Source: Streptomyces sp. NBC_00440 (GTDB lineage Bacteria; Actinomycetota; Actinomycetes; Streptomycetales; Streptomycetaceae). Taken from it: a stretch of DNA of 64,000 bases. Below the pieces are notes generated by a model. That model was given only the letters and a program-made list of their open reading frames with translations, had not been told where the DNA came from and did not search any database. Within the stretch, counting starts at the first letter, position 1, and the number at the start of each line of letters is the position of its first letter. A program made the translations under genes and the position numbers. The stretch is taken from the NCBI RefSeq assembly GCF_036014215.1, contig NZ_CP107921.1, positions 1,559,501-1,623,500 on the forward strand, given 5' to 3'. Below are positions 16,432 to 24,737 of the stretch, piece after piece.

Positions 16432-17472
16432 TCAGCCGGAGAGCACGTCGAGGAGCCGGTCGACGTCGGCGGCCGAGTTGTAGAGGTGGAAGGCTGCGCG
16501 CAGGTTGCCCGCGCGGTCGGAGAGTTCGATGCCCGCCCGGCCGAACTCGTCACGGCGGTGGCCGAGCCCCGGGGCCGCGACGATCGCCGAGCCGGGAGCG
16601 GCGACGGCGCGCTGTCCGATCCGGTCGAGTCCGGCCCGGAAGCGGTCGGCGAGCGCGACGTCGTGGCGCCCGATCGCCGCCGGCCCGGTCTCCTCGATCA
16701 GGGCCAGGGAGTGCCGGGCTCCGGCGTACGAGAAGAGGCCCGGGGACTCGTCGAACCGCCGTGCGGAGTGGGCGAGTTCGGCCACCGGTCCGTAGCAGCT
16801 GCTCCAGGGCTCCTCCCCCGCGACCCAGCCGCCGAACACCGGCGCCAGCCCGCCCAGGTCATCGGGGACCACCAGGAACGCGATACCGCGCGGGCAGGCC
16901 AGCCATTTGTAGGCGACGGCCACGGTGTAGTCGTCCTCGGCGGCGTCGAGCGGGAGCCACCCCGCCGACTGCGACGCGTCCACCAGTGTGCGGGCGCCGT
17001 GCGCACGGGCCGCGGCCCGGATCGCCGCCAGGTCGGCCATCCGGCCGTCGGCCGACTGCACCGCGCTCACCGCGACGAGCGCGGTGCCCGGGCGCACCGC
17101 TTCGGCCATCGACTCCAGCGGCGCGAAGCGCACCTTGAGGCCGGCGCGTACGACGAAGGGGTTCACCAGCGAGCTGAAGTCGCCCTCGGCCAGCAGGACT
17201 TCGGCCCCGTCGGGGAGGGCGGTGGCGATCAACCCGCAGTAGACGGCGACCGAAGTCCCGGCCGCGACACGGGCGGCGGGGACTCCGGCGAGCCGGGCGA
17301 AGGAGGCGCGGGACGCCTCCACATCGGCGAACATGTCGGCCTGCCTGCCCACGGCCGCGCTCGTCACGGCGGTGTGGATCGCGGCAACGGTGCGGGCCGG
17401 GAGCAGACCGCTGCTCGCGGTGTTCAGATATGTCGTCTCGGGCGCGAACTCGGCGCCTGCCAAGGTCTCCAT
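16432..17472 (-). CDS. Class V PLP-dependent aminotransferase / desulfurase-like
   Basis: 346 residues from the ATG at 17472 (METLAGAEFAPETTYLNTASSGLLP). A 41-residue upstream extension is possible but Arg/Gly-rich. Features: YLNTASSGLLP, the PLP aspartate in LVDASQSAGWLPLD, and the Schiff-base lysine in AYKWLACPRGIAF (Lys189). This YKWL pattern occurs in the class V subgroup near kynureninases, isopenicillin epimerases and cysteine desulfurases. It is the last gene of a minus-strand series with RidA, an enolase-type enzyme and creatininase, about 120 bp after RidA. Substrate unknown. Confidence 0.82.
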   Translation of the reverse strand: METLAGAEFAPETTYLNTASSGLLPARTVAAIHTAVTSAAVGRQADMFADVEASRASFARLAGVPAARVAAGTSVAVYCGLIATALPDGAEVLLAEGDFSSLVNPFVVRAGLKVRFAPLESMAEAVRPGTALVAVSAVQSADGRMADLAAIRAAARAHGARTLVDASQSAGWLPLDAAEDDYTVAVAYKWLACPRGIAFLVVPDDLGGLAPVFGGWVAGEEPWSSCYGPVAELAHSARRFDESPGLFSYAGARHSLALIEETGPAAIGRHDVALADRFRAGLDRIGQRAVAAPGSAIVAAPGLGHRRDEFGRAGIELSDRAGNLRAAFHLYNSAADVDRLLDVLSG

Positions 17473-17591
17473 GGGCTCCACTCTGCGGCCCCGGCCGCGC
17501 ACCGTCCATGGCGCGACAGCGCCGGGGCCCTCCAAGTGGTCCTTATGGAACGGCGCTGACCCGCAGGTTCTCCCCCCGGTGCGGGCCGTGT

Positions 17592-18023
17592 TCACTCACC
17601 GGCACAGGCCACCACATCGATCTCGACCAGGATGTCCATCAGCTCGGATCCCACCGTGGTGCGCACCGGGTACGGCGCCGTGAAGAACTCTCCGTACGCC
17701 GCGTCGAATGCGGCGAAGTCCCGGTGGAGCCGGGCCAGATGGACGGTCACCTTGACGACGTCGTCCAGGGTCAGCCCGCACTCGGCGAGGACCGACCGGA
17801 CGTTGCGCAGCACCTGGGCGGTCTGCTCCCCGACCGTGCCGGGTACCTCCCCGGTCGCCGGGTCCTGCGGGCCGAACCCCGCCGTGTACAGGAATCCTCC
17901 GGCCACCACGCCCTGGCTGTAGGCCCCGGCGGGGCGTGGCGCGTGCGCGCTGTGCACCGCCTGCTTGCCGCCGCTGCGCTGTCCGGGCTGCTGGTCTGTG
18001 TGGTTTTCCGGTGCCGGGCTCAT
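17592..18023 (-). CDS. RidA-family enamine/imine deaminase
   Basis: RidA (YjgF/YER057c/UK114) proteins hydrolyse reactive 2-aminoacrylate-type enamines and imines to keto acids. 143 residues from the ATG at 18023, of which the first 30 precede the core and look disordered. Core motifs: RPAGAYSQGVVAGGFLYTAG, GEQTAQVLRNVRSVL, the conserved Arg in PVRTTVGS, and LVEIDVVA. The start overlaps the upstream enolase-type gene (ATGA), so the two are made together. That suggests the dehydratase product is an enamine, which is inference. Confidence 0.9.
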   Translation of the reverse strand: MSPAPENHTDQQPGQRSGGKQAVHSAHAPRPAGAYSQGVVAGGFLYTAGFGPQDPATGEVPGTVGEQTAQVLRNVRSVLAECGLTLDDVVKVTVHLARLHRDFAAFDAAYGEFFTAPYPVRTTVGSELMDILVEIDVVACAGE

Positions 18024-19147
18024 CCGGTCAGGTCTCCTTCGCGCTCGTTGACCCCTGCGAAGTGGCGCAGCTTCTCCTCGTCCACGCTGACGCCCAGGCC
18101 GGGTCCGGTGGGCACCCGCAGCCGGCCGCCTTCGAGGTGCAGCGGCTCGATGATGTCGTCGGCGTGCAGGTAGTACATGCTGTCGATCGCCCGTGACAGG
18201 ACCGGGGTGCTGGACACGACGGCCAGATGGGCCGCGGTCGCGATGCCCAGCTCGCCGCCGCTGTGCAGGTTCATCCCGAGCCCGAACGTCTCGCAGTGGG
18301 CCGCGAGCGCCTTGGTCGCGGCGATGCCGCCCCACTTGTAGACGTCGCCGTGGATCACGTCGACGGCGTTCAGGCGTATCGCCGGGGCGAACTCCTCGAA
18401 ACGGACGACGCACATATTGGTGCAGAGCGGGATCCGGACCTTGGCGTGCACCTGGCTCATGCCCTCGATGCCGACGCAGGGGTCCTCCAGGTACTCCAGG
18501 TCCAGTTCCTCCAGGGCGATCCCGGCGCGCACCGAGTCGGGGACCGACCAGGCCGCGTTCGGGTCGACCCGCAGATTCACCCGGGGCAGGGCCTCGCGGA
18601 CGGCCCGCAGGATGGCGACGTCACCGGCGACGTCCCTGGTGCCTTTGAGCTTGACCGCGTCGAAGCCGCCTTCGGCCACCACCCGTGCGGTGTGCTCGGC
18701 GAGCGCCTTCGGCAGCCCGTCCGCGCCCACTCCGGGCGCGTCGGCGCGGGTCACCAGTGCGGTGATGGGGACCTCGTCGCGTACCGGGCCGCCCAGCAGG
18801 TCGGTGACGGACTGCCCGGTGGCCTTGCCCATCGCGTCCCAGCAGGCCACGTCCAGGGCGGCGATTGCCGCGTATCCCAGGTAGCCGTGGAAGAACGGCA
18901 CCATGTGCTGTTTGCGGTGGAAGCTCTCCAGGGCGAACGGGCTGGTACCGATCAGGTCCGCCGCGAGCGCTTTGACGATCGCCGCGACCGGCCGGCCCCA
19001 CATCGTCTCGCCCCAGCCGTCGACACCCGTGTCGGTACGGATCCGCACCACCGTGCGGGTCTCGCCCGTCTTGGTCTCGAACGAGCTGGTGAACGGATTC
19101 ACCAGCGGAAGGTTCACGACCCACACGTCGACATCAGTGATCTTCAC
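18020..19147 (-). CDS. Enolase-superfamily dehydratase, glucarate-dehydratase-like
   Basis: 375 residues from the GTG at 19147, preceded by AGAGAGAG. The barrel carries the acid/base set of the glucarate dehydratase subgroup: K166-L-K168 in DAVKLKG, metal ligands D195 (VDPN), E221 (LEDPC) and N244 in CTNMC in place of the usual acidic residue, D268 (HGD) and H295 (NLHSGG). Spacing is close to that known for glucarate dehydratase (K207, D235, E260, N289, D313, H339). It is shorter than E. coli GudD (about 446). Coupled to ridA; a creatininase gene lies upstream. It could serve uronate catabolism with the udh and kdgD genes of this window, or act on a local, possibly amino-substituted, acid. 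Confidence 0.78.
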   Translation of the reverse strand: MKITDVDVWVVNLPLVNPFTSSFETKTGETRTVVRIRTDTGVDGWGETMWGRPVAAIVKALAADLIGTSPFALESFHRKQHMVPFFHGYLGYAAIAALDVACWDAMGKATGQSVTDLLGGPVRDEVPITALVTRADAPGVGADGLPKALAEHTARVVAEGGFDAVKLKGTRDVAGDVAILRAVREALPRVNLRVDPNAAWSVPDSVRAGIALEELDLEYLEDPCVGIEGMSQVHAKVRIPLCTNMCVVRFEEFAPAIRLNAVDVIHGDVYKWGGIAATKALAAHCETFGLGMNLHSGGELGIATAAHLAVVSSTPVLSRAIDSMYYLHADDIIEPLHLEGGRLRVPTGPGLGVSVDEEKLRHFAGVNEREGDLTG

Positions 19148-19163
19148 AGCTCTCTCTTTCTCG

Positions 19164-19229
19164 CATCGGGCCCTCATCGGGTTCTCATCGGGCCCTCATA
19201 GGGCTCGCATCGGGTTCGCATCGGGCTCT
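19164..19229. repeat. Six tandem 11-bp repeats upstream of the enolase-type gene
   Basis: Units start at 19164, 19175, 19186, 19197, 19208 and 19219, each close to CATCGGGCCCT (third-to-last unit CATAGGGCTCG). Eleven bases is about one helical turn, so all units face the same side of the DNA. They sit 17 bp upstream of the GTG start at 19147, between the start and the creatininase gene. A regulator array or replication-slippage product are both possible. Confidence 0.85.
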
Positions 19230-19261
19230 TCGGGGATGCCTCGGTGCAGGGATCCGGCGGC

Positions 19262-20059
19262 TCAGCGGGTCGCCGCGTCGAACGCGCGGATCGCGCGGGC
19301 CAGCCCGGTGGCCCGGTCGTCGAGCAGCCGGGTGCCCCGCTCCGCGTCGGCGCCGGACGCGTCGTCGGTCGCACCGCCCACTCGCTCCCACTCGCCGTGG
19401 CGCTCCACGGTCAGCCCCGGGTACGGCGGGTTGTCGAAGAGCGGTGGGGGCTCGACGGGCGCGCGGGCCGGTACCGGCGTACGGACGAGGTCCGGGTGGG
19501 CCGCCAGCATCAGCGAGGTCTCGAACCATCCGGCGTGGCCGGGGGTGACCTCGGGCCTGCCCCCGTCGTCCGCGCCCGATGTGACGGTCCAGTACGAGCA
19601 GGCGGCGACGGTCACATCGGAGCGCAGCGCGAACCGCTTCACGGCGAGGCGCATGATCTCGTCGTTGCCGCCGTGTCCGTTCACCACCATGATCCGGCGG
19701 TATCCGCTGGTCACGAGCGAGTCCAGGATGTCGTCCAGCACCGCGCCCAGGGTGGCGGCGGAGAGCGAGACGGCGGCGGCGAACAGATGGTGCGGGCTGT
19801 GCCCGAAGGGCAGGGCCGGCAGCCGTACGAGTTCCGGTGCGTCCGGCTCCCCGGCGAGCAGGGCGCCCGCCCGGTCGATCACCGCCTCGGCGAGCAGGGT
19901 GTCGGTGCCCATCGGCAGATGTCCGGCGTGCTGCTCCTGGGACCCGATGGGCAGCAGGGCGATGCCGTGCTCACCGGCCGCGCGCACCTCGCCCCAGGTC
20001 AGTTCGGTCAGCCGGGCCTGGCCGGTCGGCCGCGGTTGGCTCGGTTGCAGTTGGCTCAC
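19262..20059 (-). CDS. Creatininase-family amidohydrolase
   Basis: Metal-dependent hydrolase of the creatininase/MftE/formamide-hydrolase family, which opens cyclic amides or cleaves small amides and terminal peptides. 265 residues, GTG start. Metal ligands are visible: E42 and H44 in PIGSQEQHAGHLPMGTD (Asp53), then VVNGHGGND and the later Glu in HAGWFETSLML. It lies 115 bp upstream of the enolase-type gene on the same strand and is divergent from the ROK gene. No mycofactocin genes are nearby, so an MftE role is unlikely. Confidence 0.87.
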   Translation of the reverse strand: MSQLQPSQPRPTGQARLTELTWGEVRAAGEHGIALLPIGSQEQHAGHLPMGTDTLLAEAVIDRAGALLAGEPDAPELVRLPALPFGHSPHHLFAAAVSLSAATLGAVLDDILDSLVTSGYRRIMVVNGHGGNDEIMRLAVKRFALRSDVTVAACSYWTVTSGADDGGRPEVTPGHAGWFETSLMLAAHPDLVRTPVPARAPVEPPPLFDNPPYPGLTVERHGEWERVGGATDDASGADAERGTRLLDDRATGLARAIRAFDAATR

Positions 20060-20100
20060 AGCGCTACCTCCTCGAAACTCCGCCGTGGCAGAGTCGGCGC

Positions 20101-21069
20101 ATGGTGCAGAGACGTTCTCCGTTGCGGTTGGTGCCCGAGCCCGCTCCGGCCCCCCTCGTGCCGGGCGCCCGGCGGACGCTCGGCGCGGTCGAGCTGGTGC
20201 CCGGCCGGGTCACGGCGGCCGTCCTGACGATGTCGGGCGCCGTGCTGGAGCGGGAGGAGGCCAGGTACGACGCGGGCGCGGCGACGACCCGCGACATCGA
20301 CGCCGCACTCGCCGGGGCGGCCCGGGTCTTCGCCGGTCATGATCCGGACGGGGTCGGGGTGGCCGCCGCCGGCCTCGTCGACCCGGAGGCGGGCCTGATC
20401 ACCGAGGTCAACGACGTTCCGGCGCTGCACGGCTACCCGGTGGCCGAACGGCTGGGCGCTCTGACCGGGCTGCGGGTGCGGGTCGAGCACCGGGCCAGGC
20501 TCCAGGTGCTCGGCGACCGCTGGTTCGGTGCGGGGCGCGGGCGGCGTACCTTCGCCTCGGTCTCGACCGGTGAGGTGCTGGGGGTGGGCATCCTCTACGG
20601 CGGTGAGGTGCTGGCACCGCCCGGGGGCCGCAGCGGCGCCCATATGACGGTGTCGGCCAGCGGCGACCCATGCACCTGCGGCCGCCGCGGCTGCTGGAAG
20701 ACGGTGGCCACCACCCGCTGGCTGCGGGAGCGCTCGCGGGCGGCCGGGCTCGGCGACCGCGTTTCGCTGGCCGGTCTGGTGGAGCGGCCGGACGAGCAGG
20801 CCCGCCGGGTCGTCGAGGAGTACGCGCGGAACGTGGCCCTGGGCCTGGTGAACGTGCAGCAGCTCTTCGCCCCCGGCCTCTTCGTGCTGCACGGCGAGGC
20901 CCGTGAGGGCGGCGAGCGGTTCCGTACGCTGATCGAGGAGCGGCTGCGCGCCGACAGCGCCGACGGGGCGTCGGGCGCCGCCGAACTGCCGAGGGTGCAG
21001 GTCAGCCCGGCGGCCGTGGACGATGTGGCGCTGCTCGGCGGGGCCGGTCTCGTCCTGTCGCAGCTGTAG
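20101..21069 (+). CDS. ROK-family protein without a DNA-binding domain
   Basis: 322 residues from the ATG at 20101. Sugar-kinase-like ROK fold: LGAVELVPGRVTAAVLTMSG (usually a DxG phosphate loop, here E-L-V), VGVAAAGLVDPEAGLITEVND, VEHRARLQVLGDRWFGAGRG, and the zinc-type cluster DPCTCGRRGCWKT. It lacks the winged helix of ROK repressors, and the catalytic stretch reads VEHRARL where kinases have NDA; so it may be a pseudo-kinase or sensor. Divergent from creatininase (41-bp gap), convergent with the importer operon. Confidence 0.72.
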   Translation: MVQRRSPLRLVPEPAPAPLVPGARRTLGAVELVPGRVTAAVLTMSGAVLEREEARYDAGAATTRDIDAALAGAARVFAGHDPDGVGVAAAGLVDPEAGLITEVNDVPALHGYPVAERLGALTGLRVRVEHRARLQVLGDRWFGAGRGRRTFASVSTGEVLGVGILYGGEVLAPPGGRSGAHMTVSASGDPCTCGRRGCWKTVATTRWLRERSRAAGLGDRVSLAGLVERPDEQARRVVEEYARNVALGLVNVQQLFAPGLFVLHGEAREGGERFRTLIEERLRADSADGASGAAELPRVQVSPAAVDDVALLGGAGLVLSQL

Positions 21070-21095
21070 GTCGGCGAGCGCCGGGGCAGGTCCGG

Positions 21096-21956
21096 TCATC
21101 GCTGATCCGCCTCCGCCCCGGCGCTCTCCCTGCGGGGCCCCGCCGTCCGGCGTGCGGTGCGCGGGTCCGGGTCGGGGACCGCGTCGAGGAGCCGGCGGGT
21201 GTACTCGTGCCGGGGGCGCCGGAAGACGTCGGCCGCGTCGCCGACCTCCACCAGGGCGCCCCTGCGCATCACGGCGACCCGGTCAGCGACCTGGCGCACC
21301 ACGGCCAGGTTGTGCGAGACGAAGACATAGGTCAGGCCCAGCCGCTGCTGGAGCTCAGCGAGCAGATCGAGGATCCTGGCCTGCACGGAGACGTCGAGAG
21401 CGCTGGTGGGTTCGTCGAGCACCACGAGCCGGGGTTCGATGGCGAGCGCGCGGGCGATCGAGACGCGCTGGCGCTGACCGCCGGAGAACTCGTGCGGATA
21501 GCGGTCCTGGATACCCGCGTCCAGACCGACCGCCTCCAGGAGTTCACCGACCCGCTCCCTGGTGCGGGCCCTGCCGCGTCGCCCGCGTGCCGCCGGATCG
21601 TGGGTGACCAGGGGTTCCGCCACGATGTCGGCGATCCGCATCCGCGGGTTCATGCTGGAGTACGGGTCCTGGAGGACGACCTGCATCTCCCGCCGTACGG
21701 AGCGCAGCTGGGCCGGGGTAAGGGCGCCGAGGTCCTGCCCGGCGAAGCGCACACGGCCCGCGGTGGGTTCGATGAGCCGCAGCAGCAGCCTGGTCAGCGT
21801 GGTCTTGCCGCACCCCGATTCGCCGACCAGGGCCAGGGTCTCGCCCTCGTACACCGTCAGCGACACGTCGTCCACCGCCACGCTCACCGGCCTGCTGCCG
21901 AACTCCTTGCGCAGTCCGTCCAGTTCGAGCAGTGGACTGCCTTGTCCTGATGTCAT
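21096..21956 (-). CDS. Oligopeptide-type ABC importer ATPase (OppF-like)
   Basis: 286 residues. Walker A GESGCGKTT, Q-loop VVLQDPYSSMNPRM, signature FSGGQRQRVSIARAL, Walker B LVVLDEPTSALDVS, and the H-switch FVSHNLAVV. The C-terminal oligopeptide-transporter extension includes HEYTRRLLDAVP. Its start overlaps the stop of the OppD-like gene (ATGA). Last gene of a five-gene importer operon read right to left from 26308. Confidence 0.95.
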   Translation of the reverse strand: MTSGQGSPLLELDGLRKEFGSRPVSVAVDDVSLTVYEGETLALVGESGCGKTTLTRLLLRLIEPTAGRVRFAGQDLGALTPAQLRSVRREMQVVLQDPYSSMNPRMRIADIVAEPLVTHDPAARGRRGRARTRERVGELLEAVGLDAGIQDRYPHEFSGGQRQRVSIARALAIEPRLVVLDEPTSALDVSVQARILDLLAELQQRLGLTYVFVSHNLAVVRQVADRVAVMRRGALVEVGDAADVFRRPRHEYTRRLLDAVPDPDPRTARRTAGPRRESAGAEADQR

Positions 21957-22783
21957 GCCGGCTCCAATCGGGGGGTGGCGTCCAGGAGCCGGCGGGTGTA
22001 GTCGTCCGCCGGGTGCGCGAAGACGTCCAGGACGTCGCCGGTCTCCACGACCCGGCCGCGGTTCATGACGGCGACCCGGTCGGCGGTCTCGGCCACCACG
22101 CCGAGGTCGTGGGTGATGAGGACGACGGCCATGCCGTGCCGTTGCCGCAGCTCGACCAGGAGATCGAGGATCTGCCGCTGCACGGTGACGTCGAGGGCGG
22201 TGGTCGGCTCGTCGGCGATGAGCACCCGCGGCCTGGCGACCAGCGCGGTCGCGATCATCACGCGCTGGCGCAGCCCGCCGGAGAGCTCGTGCGGGTACTG
22301 CCGGTAGCGGCGTTCCGGGTCGGGGATGCCGACCTCGTCCAGGGCCGCGACGGCGGCCTCCCGGGCTTCGGACCTGGACAGCCCCCGGTGGTGCCTGAGC
22401 ACTTCGGCGACCTGGCTGCCGACCCGTTGGAGCGGGTCGAGGCTGGTCATCGGATCCTGGAAGACCATGGCGATGTCATGGCCCCTGATCCGGCCGAGCT
22501 CCTTCTCGGAGAGCGCGAGCAGGTCGTGGCCGTCGAAGAGGATCTCGCCGCCGCTGTAGACGCAGGGCGGCGCCGGGTTGAGGCGCAGTACGGAGAGTGC
22601 GGTGGCCGTCTTCCCGCTGCCGGACTCGCCGACGACGGCGAGCGTCTCCCCGGCGTCGACCTCCAGGGAGACACCCCGGACGGCGTGCACGGTGGAGCTT
22701 TCGAGCCGGAAGTCGACGCTGAGGTCGTTGATGCGGAGCAGCGGATCTGCGGGTTCGGGGGTGGGCGCGGGGGTGGGCTTCAT
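21953..22783 (-). CDS. Oligopeptide-type ABC importer ATPase (OppD-like)
   Basis: 276 residues from the ATG at 22783 (MKPTPAPTPEP); the frame is open upstream but that part overlaps the permease gene. Walker A GESGSGKTA, Q-loop MVFQDPMTSLDPLQ, signature LSGGLRQRVMIATAL, Walker B VLIADEPTTALDVT, H-switch LITHDLGVV, and C-terminal DDYTRRLLDATP. Pairs with the OppF-like subunit as the ATPase heterodimer. Confidence 0.94.
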   Translation of the reverse strand: MKPTPAPTPEPADPLLRINDLSVDFRLESSTVHAVRGVSLEVDAGETLAVVGESGSGKTATALSVLRLNPAPPCVYSGGEILFDGHDLLALSEKELGRIRGHDIAMVFQDPMTSLDPLQRVGSQVAEVLRHHRGLSRSEAREAAVAALDEVGIPDPERRYRQYPHELSGGLRQRVMIATALVARPRVLIADEPTTALDVTVQRQILDLLVELRQRHGMAVVLITHDLGVVAETADRVAVMNRGRVVETGDVLDVFAHPADDYTRRLLDATPRLEPA

Positions 22784-23742
22784 CGGCGGTACGCCTTCGG
22801 GTCCGCGACGTCGCGCAGGGCGTCGCCGGTGATGTTGACAGCGAGCGAGGTGATCATCAGGGCGGCTCCGGGGAAGACGGCGAGCCACCAGGAGGTGCCC
22901 AGGTAGAGCTGTCCGTCGGAGAGCATCGAGCCCCAGGTGACGGTCTCCTTGGGGACACCGAGGCCGAGGTAGCTCAGGGACGCCTCGGCGACGATGGCGG
23001 CGGCGATGTGCAGGGTGCCGATGGTGGCGAGAGGCGCCATCACGTTGGGCAGCAGATGGCGGCGCATGATGGTGGCGTCCGTGACGCCGATGGCCCGTGC
23101 CTCGGTGATGAAGTCGCGGGAGCGCAGCGACATGACCTCGGAGCGGACGACGCGGGCGTAGGAGACCCAGCCGGTGAAGCCGAGCACGAGGATCACGTAC
23201 CAGAGGCCGGAGCCGAGGAATCCGACGATGGCCAGCGCCAGCAGAATCGCCGGGAAGGCCAGCTGGACGTCGGCCAGCCGCATCAGTACGCGGTCGGTCC
23301 AGCCGCCGAAGTAGCCGGAGGCCAGCCCGACGGCGGTGCCGATGACTCCGGCGAGGAGCGCGGCGCCCGCGCCCACAAGGAGCGACACCCGGGTGCCGTA
23401 GATGACGCGGGACAGCATGTCCCGGCCGAGCTGGTCGGTGCCGAGGAGATGGGCGCTGCTGCCGCCGTGCTGCCAGGCGGGCGGCCGGAGCCGCAGCAGC
23501 AGGTTCTGGGCGTTCGGGTCACAGGGGGCGATGAGCGGGGCGAACACGGCGGCGATCAGCATGACCGCGAGTACGGCCAGGGCGATGACCGCGAGCCGGT
23601 TGCGCAGCAGGGCCCGCAGTGCGGCGGATCCGGGACCGCGGGCCGGCGGCGCGGCCGGGGCGGGAGGTGCCGGCGGTGCAACAGGCATCGTGTCCGGCGT
23701 GTTCGTCGTGTTCTTGGGACTCACCGGGCGCAGCGGACTCAC
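22780..23742 (-). CDS. ABC importer permease (OppC-like)
   Basis: 320 residues from the GTG at 23742, which overlaps the stop of the OppB-like gene (GTGA). The N-terminal 30 residues are Pro/Ala-rich; then the first membrane segment VIALAVLAVMLIAAVFAPLI, the OppC periplasmic block LLGTDQLGRDMLSRVIYGTR, and four or five further spans. The EAA loop is ARAIGVTDATIMRRHLLPNV. Forms the channel with the OppB-like subunit. Confidence 0.93.
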   Translation of the reverse strand: MSPLRPVSPKNTTNTPDTMPVAPPAPPAPAAPPARGPGSAALRALLRNRLAVIALAVLAVMLIAAVFAPLIAPCDPNAQNLLLRLRPPAWQHGGSSAHLLGTDQLGRDMLSRVIYGTRVSLLVGAGAALLAGVIGTAVGLASGYFGGWTDRVLMRLADVQLAFPAILLALAIVGFLGSGLWYVILVLGFTGWVSYARVVRSEVMSLRSRDFITEARAIGVTDATIMRRHLLPNVMAPLATIGTLHIAAAIVAEASLSYLGLGVPKETVTWGSMLSDGQLYLGTSWWLAVFPGAALMITSLAVNITGDALRDVADPKAYRR

Positions 23743-24737
23743 TTGGTTGACCTCACCCTCGGGTCGAGGAAGCTGTAGGAGAGGTCCACCAGCAGGTTCA
23801 CCACGACGAAGGTGGCGGCGAAGAAGAGCACCGTTGCCTGGACCAGCGGGAAGTCGCGTTTGGAGATGGCCTCGATCGTCAGCTGTCCGACGCCGGGCCA
23901 GGAGAAGACCTGTTCGGTGAGGATCGCGCCGCCGAGCAGGCTGCCCACTTCGAGGCCGACCACCGTGATCACGGGCAGCGACGCGTTGCGCAGCCCGTGC
24001 CTGAGCACCACCTTGACCGGGCCGAACCCCTTGGCCCTCGCGGTACGGATGTGGTCGGAGGAGAGCACGTCGATCAGCGAGGACCGCAGCAGCCGGGCGA
24101 CGACCGCGATGGAGTAGACGGCGAGGGTGACCGCGGGGAGTACGAGGTTGGCGAAGGTGCCGTATCCGGACGCCGGAAGGACATGCAGTCCCACCGCGAA
24201 GACCAGGATCAGCAGGATGCCGACCCAGAAGGGCGGGGTGGACTGTCCGAGCAGCACTCCGGTCATCACTCCGCGGTCGGAGGCCCGGCCGCGGCGCATG
24301 GCCGCGAAGATCCCGGCCGGGACCGCGATGACCAGGGTCACCACCAGTGCGGCGCCCGCGAGTTGGAGGGTGGCGGGCAGCCGGTCGGCCAGGACGGTCC
24401 TGACCGGTTCGTTGTAGAAGAGGGAGTTCCCGAAGTCGAGGCGGGGCAGCCCCCACAGGAAGTCCAGGTACTGGGTGAGCAGCGGCCGGTTCAGTCCGAG
24501 GCTCGCCCGCAGCACGGTCTCCTGGTGTGCGGTGGCGTCCGGCGGGAGCAGCTGTTTGACGGGGTCGCCGGAGAGCCGGACCAGGAAGAACGAGACGGTC
24601 GCCGTGCACAGCAGGACGAGCAGTGCGGTGCCCAGCCGCACCAGGACGCCGCGCAGCAGCCGGGTCCGGTCGCGGGCGGTACGGCGGGCCGGGCCGGGCG
24701 TCGTCGTGTCCGGTTCCCGGAGGGACAGGTCGCTCAT
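23739..24737 (-). CDS. ABC importer permease (OppB-like)
   Basis: 332 residues from the ATG at 24737 (MSDLSLREPD). First span near 35-55 (LVLLCTATVSFFLVRLSGD), the OppB-type periplasmic loop with LGLNRPLLTQYLDFLWGL, and the EAA loop ARAKGFGPVKVVLRHGLRNA. The end EQVFSWPGVGQLTIEAISKRDFP is typical for the subfamily. The start overlaps the stop of the substrate-binding protein gene. Confidence 0.93.
   Translation of the reverse strand: MSDLSLREPDTTTPGPARRTARDRTRLLRGVLVRLGTALLVLLCTATVSFFLVRLSGDPVKQLLPPDATAHQETVLRASLGLNRPLLTQYLDFLWGLPRLDFGNSLFYNEPVRTVLADRLPATLQLAGAALVVTLVIAVPAGIFAAMRRGRASDRGVMTGVLLGQSTPPFWVGILLILVFAVGLHVLPASGYGTFANLVLPAVTLAVYSIAVVARLLRSSLIDVLSSDHIRTARAKGFGPVKVVLRHGLRNASLPVITVVGLEVGSLLGGAILTEQVFSWPGVGQLTIEAISKRDFPLVQATVLFFAATFVVVNLLVDLSYSFLDPRVRSTK

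Noticed and set aside
19164..19229. CRISPR-like array
   Set aside because: Repeats are directly joined with no spacers and are only 11 bp long; the same holds for the 13-bp array at 38790.
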